From: Schistocephalus solidus
Taxonomy: Eukaryota; Platyhelminthes; Cestoda; Diphyllobothriidea; Diphyllobothriidae
Assembly: GCA_017591395.1 (NCBI GenBank)
Contig: WEDG01001521.1
Span: forward strand, 119,501 to 183,500
Length of the DNA: 64,000 bases
Direction: 5' to 3'
Shown: positions 57,170 to 64,000 of the stretch, piece by piece
How the letters are laid out: every line of letters begins with the position of its first letter
Position numbering within the stretch: the first letter of the stretch is position 1
Notes under the pieces: generated by a model
The model's input: only the letters and a program-made list of their open reading frames with translations
Database searches by the model: none
What the model was told of the DNA's origin: nothing
Program-made: the position numbers and the translations under genes

Positions 57170-57410
57170 TATGGCTGTGATTACGCCTGCTATAATCAGT
57201 CTCGATTATGTACTGGACCGTACCTCTTCATGCAGATCGGAATCATTCGCTTAATTCTCTTTGTCAGCGACCGATACCGAATAACAACCACTTCCATGTC
57301 CTGAAAAACTGTGTCGAGTTAGGTTTTGAGTGGAAGCCCCTCTTCGACACGTCCAGGTGACTAACGGGACAGGATCGAGAGCATCAAATCTAAGCTCCTG
57401 AAAGAGGATG
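57170..57410 (-). mobile_element. LINE family 1, 3'-terminal fragment
   Basis: The plus strand reads like the family-1 3' end at 23350-23590: GATTACGCCTGCTATAATCA, CCGATACCGAATAACAAC-type, CTTCCATGTCCTGAAAAACT and GTGTCGAGTTAGG. It is antisense, diverged and non-coding. Confidence 0.55.
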
Positions 57411-57589
57411 TTGTTTGGTAGCCCCCAGTTAGAAACTCAAGTCGCCGAAGCAACAACTTGGTCAGGTCAAACGTAGGAAGCCATTCCAGGTATATACAGA
57501 CCTCGACATGCCGATCTTTAAAAAGACACAGGACTCACATACTGAAAAGTATTAAAATGCTAGACAGGCCGAATATTAATTTCCGGAAT

Positions 57590-58725
57590 TCTTGGAGAAT
57601 TGTTGAAACAGAATGAATTAGAAATCGCCAAAATATACGGGCATCCTAAAGTCCACAAGGGAGGCATTCCGTTGCAACCGATTGTCATTTTAATCATTGC
57701 ACTAAAATACAGGACTTCCAAATTACCATTTCGAAAAACTCCCAAACCTCTTTTCAAGGCTCCGTGCGGTTACTAGACGAAATAAAAGGCTGCAGCGTTG
57801 AAAATGACGAGAAAGGGGTGTCATTAAATGTTGTTTCTCTTTTCACATCTGTTCTTCTAAACTTAGCAAGAAACTGCACATAAGAACTTCTGTTGATCTA
57901 TACTAACGATTTACGGGAGGCCACCCAAACTGAACTGCACGGTCTCTATTTGGACAAGAACTTTTAATTTGCCGAGCAGTAATATAAACAAGTAAAAGAC
58001 ACTCCCATTAGTTAACTACTATCAGACATTTGGTGGAAGCTATAATGCAGAAATTGTAAGTTCCAGTTGTCCCCACAGTTAACCCGACCATTTTGCTGTT
58101 CTACCTAGAGGATAGACCTGTAATTACAAAAAAGGGTCAACTATACCTACTCCAAAACAACCTTAACTTCACTTTTACAGGGGTTCAACCTAACTTCGAA
58201 ATCAAGATTGTTAGACAACTCCGCTTCCTAGACGTCCTCGTACAGAGAAAGATTGTTGGAACATTGCAAATGTTTGTTTATTGCAGATGTACATTCTCTG
58301 AGGTATTCTTACATTTCGGGAGCCACGATGCCATCTGCCACAACCGCAGCCTTCTTAACAACTTCTTTATCGAACCGACTAAAATCCATTTTTTATACTA
58401 TTTTCGTAGATTGGATATCCTCCCGACTTTCTCTGCCGATGTATGGGGTGAGAACAGTTCAATTAAATGTGTATTTTTAGAGTTACGACCGATCAGATGC
58501 AAAAAGAAAACAAGCATGACAATGTAGCTGCTTTCATGGAAAGACAACTTACAGAAAAACACCGGAAACCCGCGGCTACTTTGCGCACCCAATTTGTAGG
58601 CTCAAAGAATAGGATTAGCTATTTCAACAGAAAAGTTATCTTCTGCAAAAGATCCTGCACGAAGTTTGATGCAGTCTATTGTGGTCGAACCACCGAATCT
58701 CTTTGTATCCCAATAGCTGAAAACC
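57590..58725 (+). pseudogene. Penelope-like element: reverse transcriptase and GIY-YIG endonuclease remnant
   Basis: Penelope-like elements encode a telomerase-related reverse transcriptase and usually a GIY-YIG nuclease. Here LLKQNELEIAKIYGHPKVHK then GIPLQPIV (57600-57690) matches the YGLPKVHK..PLRPIV block. VSLNVVSLFTSVLLNL (about 57818-57866) is motif A with Asp changed to Asn. YKQVKDTPIS follows near 57980. FYLEDRPVITKKGQL (58099-58143) is motif C with YVDD changed to YLED. LRFLDVLVQRK and LHFGSHDAICHNRSLLNNFF close the RT. CTKFDAVYCGRTTESLCIPI (about 58656-58717) fits the GIY-YIG start. Stops and shifts plus lost catalytic residues mark it as dead. Confidence 0.85.
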
Positions 58726-58734
58726 TTGGAGCGG

Positions 58735-58975
58735 TGAATAGACGACCAAGAGGTCGCGGGTTCGAGCCTCGGGCGCCACAGTGTTTGTGGTTTAAGATTG
58801 ACTGGCTGATGATGGCTAGTAAGCCTGAAATGGCCATTCCAATCTCCCTTGTCTTTTTCCGTAGTGTTTCTGTCTAAAACATTAGTCACAGGGCAGCTGC
58901 TGTCATTGAACCCCAAGGCGCAACGGGACGAATATATCCTGTGTCGCGATCGGTGAGCGCCCCTCTATTAGATAA
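58735..58975 (+). repeat. Ribozyme SINE, 5'-truncated unit
   Basis: A partial tRNA-like segment with a B box (GGTCGCGGGTTCGAGCC), the hammerhead-like segment at 58800 and the tail CTCCCTTGTCTTTTTCC are followed by the spacer with hairpin ACGGGAC, GAATAT, ATCCTGT and GATCGGTGAGCG. It sits directly after the Penelope-like remnant. Confidence 0.7.
58800..58844 (+). ncRNA. Hammerhead-like motif
   Basis: The core is intact: GACTGG, CTGATGA, GGCT-AGTA-AGCC, GAAA, palindrome TGGCCA, TT and CCAATC. Stem I has one C-A mismatch, and the first stem II pair is U-U instead of G-C. Confidence 0.5.
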
Positions 58976-58984
58976 AAACCGCAG

Positions 58985-59200
58985 AAATTATTAGGTGCAG
59001 GATATGGGGTTAAGTGTCCGAGGCATGGAATATTAAGATCAGACCCGAAGTTTCGATGAAAATGTTAGTCGGTGATAACCAACTACTGCGGAATAACACC
59101 TAATGTCTATTCTAAAAACGAGTAGTACTACAAGTAACGTGAATTTTATATAGTCAAGGTTATATACAGGACGCAGCAGCTCCTCATTGGTTCCCCCAGA
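58985..59200 (-). repeat. Hammerhead-bearing repeat unit, antisense remnant
   Basis: It matches the reverse complement of about 62770-62995 (GAAATTATTAGGTGCAGGA, AGACCCGAAGTTTC, GAGTAGTACTACAAGTAA). Near 59170-59200 the minus strand still reads GGGGGAACCA then ATGAGGAGC, the left half of the ribozyme at 62984 with its first core base changed. Confidence 0.6.
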
Positions 59201-59339
59201 GAATAACCAAATTAATTATTTCGGAAATTATTAAGAATTTATCGTTCCTTAGAAGAATGCATACGGTGAACTATAAAATGTTAGTTTTAAATAGCTTGCA
59301 AAATTCACAGCATGAGTTCCATAAAGGCCGCAATAGGAA

Positions 59340-60008
59340 TGAGTCATTGCAGCCCGACTCTCAATCCGCCAGTCGTCCATTGCGCACAAGCGTACACACT
59401 GGGATGACCACGCCGTCCGAGTGCGCCCGTCAGTTGGCAACCTTCCAAGCCACGGCTTTTAGCGCATCCTGATAGTTTCAAGCGCGTCAGATTGTTTATA
59501 GTGAGGAACATGCGCTGAGCTGTCGACCTCACTCTCTCCCCCACCCCCACAGTCAGACTACTGTCCGAGCCGGTCAGTTGCCTGTTGTGGGAGTGGGCGC
59601 AGCTGCTGATGACCTCGTCTACGTGTACTACGTACACGACCTGGCCCCCCAAACACAAGCACCAGGATTTCACACAACAGGGGTTGAACGGCTTACATCT
59701 CACATGTTTGAGAGAGCTAGAGGTCACGTCAGACACTGTCAGAGCCGGCCAGTTGTCTGATGTGGGAGTGGGCGCATTGGCTGACAGGGCCGGCGTACCC
59801 GTCTTCGCGCGCCACAGCACGACCTGGCCCCCATAACGAACACACAAAGGATTCACTTAATCAGGGGATATGGAGGAGCCATCGCCGTCTGACTCCCAGT
59901 CCACTGGTCAGCCACTCGACACACACAACACATACACTGGGCCGATGGCGTGGTCTGGTGTAAGTGTCAGCTTGGCAGCCTTCCAAGCCACGATTTCTAG
60001 GAAACCGT
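59340..60008 (-). repeat. Family R repeat copy, minus strand, following LINE 2
   Basis: This is the reverse complement of the 55.9-56.6 kb copy: on the plus strand GGCAACCTTCCAAGCCACGG, GACCTCGTCTACGTGTACTA, CTCTCACATGTTTGAGAGAG-like, then GGAAACCGTG near 60000-60010. It lies immediately 3' of the minus-strand family-2 LINE. Confidence 0.8.
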
Positions 60009-60009
60009 G

Positions 60010-62190
60010 ATATTCACGGGTACATGATGATGGTGAGGGAGTTGTTTATGTATAAGTGTAGATAGTGTGCGCTGATATGGCTTAGCCTCCGGTGGTTTAC
60101 CGCAGGTTGTCGTGGAGGCGGATGTGTCCTAAGAGGCCTATACGATGAGTGAATGTGCGAGGACAGTGAGGGCAGTGGAGGCGGTGATCTCTGCTGGGTG
60201 TGGGTGCTCCAGGCACTGGTTCACCAGTATCTGTACGATGTATTCGCAAGTGAAAGACGAAGCCGACACGTGAGGTGAATGTGCGGTAGCATTGAGGACA
60301 GTTTAGGACAGAGTCCCCATCGCTGATGGTGGTGGTGGCGTCGGCGGCGGTGTTGGAGGTAATAGGTCAGGAGTATTGGGATGTGGTCTATATGATGGTG
60401 GGAGTAATGGAATTGATGCCAGGGGTGAGGGTTGGGAAGTCCGAAGTAGGGTTGGCCGAATTTGACGTAGAAGTTGAAATTGTCAGATTGTTGGTGCATT
60501 GCGTCGGAAGATGTCCGACCAGGCCGCTTCACGCACGGAAGGTGCGTTGACAGCGCGGGCATGTTGGAAGGGCCTGTGCATTGGCGGTGTTGACTTTCAT
60601 GCCGCTTTTTTGGTCTTGGTGGCGTAGATTGCTGTACCTGACTTCACTGTCCTACTCAAAGCCGTTTGGTTCCGGGTGAGGCCCTCCCAGGTCGCCAGGT
60701 TGAGCTGGAGTTGCTTCAGGGAAGTTTTCAGAGTGTCCTTGTAGCGTCGTACTTGACCCCCTTTTCGACGAGAACCCATGGCGACATCTCCATAGAAGAG
60801 TCGTTTTAGTAGTCTTTCGTCGTCAATCCTCACAAGGTGGCCGCTCCAGTGCAGTTGCAGTTGTTTCAGCTGAGTGTAGATGCTGAGAATGCCTGTTCGT
60901 TCCAACACTTACGTGTCCGGGATCCTGTCTTGCCATCTCAGCTTAAGTATTATCCGGAGGCAGCTGAGGTGAAAGTGGTTGAGCTTCCGCTCCATAAAGC
61001 AGCGTCGGCATTAGGACAGCTTTACACATCTTGAGTTTGGTGCTGAGGTGGAGACCGAGTCGATTCCAGACCACGTTCTGCATGCGTCCAAAGGCTTGGC
61101 TTTGGCGATCAAATGGGCTCTTTTTCCTTTCCTCTTCTGTCGTTGCGTTGAATGCGCAGTCGTCAGCGAAGAGAAGTTCGTGGATGGTGGCTATGTAAAA
61201 CACGCGAGCGGAAGTCCATCCGTCTTTGGTTGAAGAGTCAGCCGTTCATCCGGTAGGCGATGCGGATTCCAGGGCGTTCTTCACGGTAGGCGTCCGTTAG
61301 CATGGCAGAGAACATTAGACTTAAGAGGAAAGATGCAAGGACGCAGCCCTGCTTCCCTCCACTGGTCACTGCGAATGCTTCGGATACTGTCCCGTGGTCA
61401 GTAACACGCATCATCATCCCATCGTGAAGCTGACGCACCATATGCGTGAAATGTTCAGGACAGCCGAAGTTCTGCATGATTTTCTACAGCCCGCCGCGGT
61501 TCACCGTGTCAAAGGCTTTCGTCAGATCCACAAAGGTAGTGTAGAGGTGAGTCCGCATCTCTTGGCACTTCTCTTGCAGCTGGCGAGCATCAAAGATCAG
61601 GTCGATTGTTCCTCTGTGTCGTCGGAAGCCGCATTGGCTTTCCGAGAGCAGTCCTTGCTGCAGGTGAGCGTTCAAGCGGTTGAGGAGAATGCGGGCGAAG
61701 ATCCTTCCGGCGATGTTCAGCAGCGAGATTCCGCGGTGGTTGTCGCAGAGTTAGCTGTTCGCTTTCTTCTTAAAGAGATGGACAATGGTTATGTCTTTGA
61801 AATCCTGAACGACTTGCCCTTGGTGCCGCATCTTCTGGAAGATCACTGTGTGTCGGTTCATCAGTTGGGGTCCACCATGCTTGTAATCCTAGCAGGGATC
61901 GCGTCCGAGCCAGGTGCCTTCCCGCTAAGAGTTGCCGCACGGCTCTGATTGTTTTTTGGAGAGAGGGCGGGAGATCACGGTCGGCGTTGATTTCCACTTC
62001 AGGCAGGCGATCGTTAGTGGTGTCGGATATGGTGAAGGGCTGATTGAGAACGCTTTTTAAATGTTCTGCTCACCGCGTCAGGATTTGCGTCTTCTCAGTG
62101 AGTAGCATTCTGCCATCGGCACCGAGAAGAGGGCAGCGCCTTTGACGGAGGTCCGTAGACAGCCCTTGGTGGCTGCGAAAAAGTTCTTCC
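60010..62190 (-). mobile_element. LINE family 2, 5'-truncated copy, minus strand
   Basis: On the minus strand from 62190: a linker (SQILKR-type), NADRDLPPSLQKTIRAVRQL (61997-61770), reverse transcriptase segments ESQCGFRRHRGTIDLIFDAR and TTFVDLTKAFDTVNR (61675-61484), [20 protein letters not shown] (61477-61238) and [37 protein letters not shown] and RRYKDTLKTSLKQLQ follow (60908-60597), then fingers down to 60090. Its start corresponds to about 53115 of the plus-strand copy. Frameshifts make it inactive. Confidence 0.85.
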
Positions 62191-62194
62191 ACTC

Positions 62195-62564
62195 AGCTAG
62201 GGGCACAGCGGAACATAAATGTTCCTTTAAGCAGATCGCTGAGCCACACACTATCATCATATTCCCGATCGCAATCGACAAAGCAACGAGCCCGTGGCTC
62301 AATGGTAGAGCGTTCGACTCCAAATTACCAAAAGGTCGCGGGTTCGAATCCCAGGTGTTCCACACCTGGGATTAGGTATGACTGGCTGATGACGGCTAAT
62401 AAGCCAGAAATGGCCATTCCGGTCTCCCCTTGTCTTTGTCGGTTCCAAATTATAAACATATGCTACACGTCGCTATGCGACTGCCTGTGAGTACTCTAGT
62501 CTGAGTTCCAGGGCACAACGGAACATAAATGTTCCTTAAGCAGATCGGTGAGCCACACACTATC

Positions 62565-62568
<4 letters not shown>
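62195..62568 (+). repeat. Ribozyme SINE with spacer on both sides (partial dimer)
   Basis: Spacer, tRNA-like segment, hammerhead-like segment, tail and a second spacer. The two spacers (62201-62259 and 62511-62568) are near identical and 310 bp apart, the signature of a head-to-tail array. The spacer hairpin here is GGAACA, TAAA, TGTTCC. The tRNA-like part has TGGCTCAATGGTAGAGC and a perfect B box GGTTCGAATCC (62341-62351). The right end grades into a TA microsatellite. Confidence 0.78.
62380..62424 (+). ncRNA. Hammerhead-like motif (best SINE copy)
   Basis: GACTGG (62380-62385) pairs with CCGGTC (62419-62424) through one U-G wobble. CTGATGA (62386-62392), GGCT-AATA-AGCC, GAAA (62407-62410), TGGCCA and TT follow; the implied cleavage triplet is ATT. 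Stem III is the loop-less palindrome TGGCCA. The one flaw is a C-A apposition where active hammerheads have the G-C pair next to the core (62393 and 62406). Confidence 0.6.
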
Positions 62569-62647
<79 letters not shown>

Positions 62648-62676
62648 TATATCATATATATATATCATATATATAA
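62567..62676 (+). repeat. (TA)n microsatellite
   Basis: About 110 bp of TA, with CA interruptions at its right end. It joins the SINE spacer to the right half of the hammerhead-bearing unit. Confidence 0.97.
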
Positions 62677-63109
62677 CATCGGCGAAACACGTGTCTGGGC
62701 TTTTAGCTAGTATCTATGTCGGAAGTACGGTATAACGTCTTTGCCATATAATATTCATACTACTTGTAGTACTACTTGTTTGTAGAATGGGCATTACGTG
62801 GTTTATTCCACAGTGGTTGATTGTCTTCGACCCAAATGTTCATTGAAATTTCGGGTCTGACCCTAAAAAGTCATGTCCGAAGCACCTGACTCCATGTCCT
62901 GCACTTAATAATTTCAGAAATTATTTACCCCGATTATTCTCTGGAGTCCATATACCAGAAACCGCATAGAGAACGCTGGGGGACCCACTGAGGAGCCGAA
63001 CCCCTCGTTGCTGTGTCACACAGCAGCAGAAACATCGGCGAAAACACGTGTCTGGGCTTTTAGCTAGTATCTATGTCGGAAGTACGGTATAACGTCTTTT
63101 GCCATATAT
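62676..63109 (+). repeat. Hammerhead-bearing repeat unit with 70-bp direct repeats
   Basis: The sequences at 62676-62750 and 63032-63109 are nearly identical (ACATCGGCGAAA, CACGTGTCTGGGC, TTTTAGCTAGTATCTATGTC, GGAAGTACGGTATAACGTC) and each touches a TA microsatellite. The left one is cut within the ribozyme's loop II; the right one belongs to a full ribozyme. The spacing of about 356 bp looks like a tandem unit. Penelope-like elements are known to carry such ribozymes in their terminal repeats. Confidence 0.7.
62984..63056 (+). ncRNA. Hammerhead ribozyme, near-canonical core
   Basis: CCCA (62984-62987) pairs with TGGG (63053-63056), and stem I may extend by G-U pairs and GCT with AGC. The core is CTGAGGA (62988-62994). 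Stem II GCCGA pairs with TCGGC (63035-63039), giving the expected G-C pair at the core; its loop has an inner hairpin GCTGTG, TCA, CACAGC. GAAA (63040-63043) and one extra A follow. Stem III is the loop-less palindrome CACGTG, then TC, so cleavage is predicted after C63052 (GUC). The other copy at 62684 has GAAAC without the extra A. Confidence 0.82.
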
Positions 63110-63179
63110 ATATATATATATGTATATATATATGTGTGGTCTCACGTCTTCTGCAGGAGACCGTGGCTAGCAGACTTCA

Positions 63180-63495
63180 ATTACATGCCTGATGAGCCTC
63201 CATCATCAGCGCCTACGCCCACCTTCCCTCTGACGCGGCGAAGTATAAATGATACGAGAACCTGCAAGCCCTCCTGGAAACTGTGTCACAGGCGGATAAG
63301 TTACTTGTCCTTGGTGACTTCAACGTCCACGTCGGGACAGACCGCGCTGCCTGGCAGGGAGTGCTGGGTCCCCATGGTCTCGGTAGCTGTAACGATAGCG
63401 GCCTCCTTCTGCAAAAGTGTGCGGAACACCGTATCCTGCTGACCAACACCTTCTTCCGCATCCCGCTGCGACATGCGCTAGGTGTGTCGAAGTAA
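63180..63495 (+). mobile_element. LINE family 2, endonuclease fragment
   Basis: The reading [20 protein letters not shown], then [17 protein letters not shown] and [20 protein letters not shown], matches 52330-52520 of the full copy. It is truncated on both sides, with a small deletion near 63225. Confidence 0.85.
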
Positions 63496-63599
63496 CCCGC
63501 GCGAATCGTTGGTTTTGCCGCTCTGCGCCGTAGGCAACCGCGAGTCGACAGGCTGATGGGGCGGCCACGGCGACGGCTGTCACCAGCATCGATCGATGG

Positions 63600-63744
63600 A
63601 GGAGAGAGGAGGAGGAGGAGGAGGAGTAGGAGGATGAGGAGGAGGAGGAGGAGGAGGAGGAGGAGGAGGAGGAGGAGGAGGAGGAGGAGGAGGAGGAGGA
63701 GGAGGAGGAGGAGGAGGAGGAGGAGGAGGAGGAGGAGGAGGAGG
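63600..63744 (+). repeat. (GGA)n microsatellite
   Basis: About 145 bp of GGA/GGAG. Poly-Ser, poly-Leu, poly-Pro and poly-Arg frames through it are artefacts. Confidence 0.97.
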
Positions 63745-64000
63745 ATGCCTTTCGCTGACCGCGCCAGCTGCGCATAATCTCGTCGGTCGCCTGAGTAGTC
63801 GTACACCTGGGCCGGCGCCAGCACCCCAACTCAACCTCATCTGCGGCGTGCAGAGCGCAAAGTAAGCCAGCAACCGTGCAACATGGCTCCCACCACAGTG
63901 AGATCGTCTAGACTGGGGCTAAATGCGACCTGTTTGCTGGTCCAGAGAAGGCCATTTACAAAGTTTACTTCGACTAAGTGTTCACGATTGCTCTCCTAGC

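Noticed and set aside
62288..62360. Functional tRNA gene
   Set aside because: Pol III boxes are good, but acceptor and anticodon stems do not close, and the segment is always fused to the ribozyme tail, so it is a SINE head.
63213..63873. Poly-Ser, poly-Leu and poly-Pro frames
   Set aside because: They are translations of a GGA microsatellite joined to a LINE endonuclease fragment.

Overview
The window is eukaryotic. It has spliced exons with GT-AG borders separated by kilobase introns, dense non-LTR retrotransposon remains, tRNA-derived short repeats and long microsatellites. Hammerhead-ribozyme-bearing repeats, a Penelope-like element and an LINE with a zinc-finger C terminus fit a flatworm, most likely a large-genome (diphyllobothriidean-type) tapeworm. 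That placement is inference. The one host gene I can prove is a metastasis-associated (MTA) homologue, the chromatin subunit of the NuRD deacetylase complex. It lies on the + strand from 11631 to 38609 in ten recognisable exons whose splice phases all agree. They encode BAH, ELM2, SANT, a GATA-type finger, a C2H2 finger split by an intron, and an RBBP-binding-like region. The first coding exon was not found. The last exon has an apparent frameshift in a GAG repeat.

Layout: 1-11 kb is a graveyard of one LINE family (family 1: copies A and B on the minus strand, D and E on the plus strand). 11.6-38.6 kb is the MTA gene; its introns hold a near-complete antisense family-1 LINE, two tRNA-derived SINE families, many copies of a non-coding repeat (family R), a TA-flanked MITE and a 580-bp CCT tract. 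39-51 kb is mostly unrecognised AT-richer DNA with trinucleotide microsatellites, R copies, a possible Tc1-like fragment and a GC-rich promoter-like patch. 51-64 kb is a nested retroelement block: a decayed zinc-finger LINE (family 2, plus strand) faces another copy on the minus strand, forming a large inverted repeat around a Penelope-like reverse transcriptase, a SINE and ribozyme-bearing units.

The most interesting signal is two separate repeat families with hammerhead architecture. One (62984-63056) has a near-canonical core. The other is a roughly 300-bp unit, found as head-to-tail dimers, that joins a tRNA-like Pol III promoter, a spacer hairpin with compensatory changes, and a hammerhead-like motif. 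Both have a palindromic, loop-less stem III, a form expected to work as a dimer. The arrangement recalls the schistosome Sm-alpha SINE and animal retrozymes.
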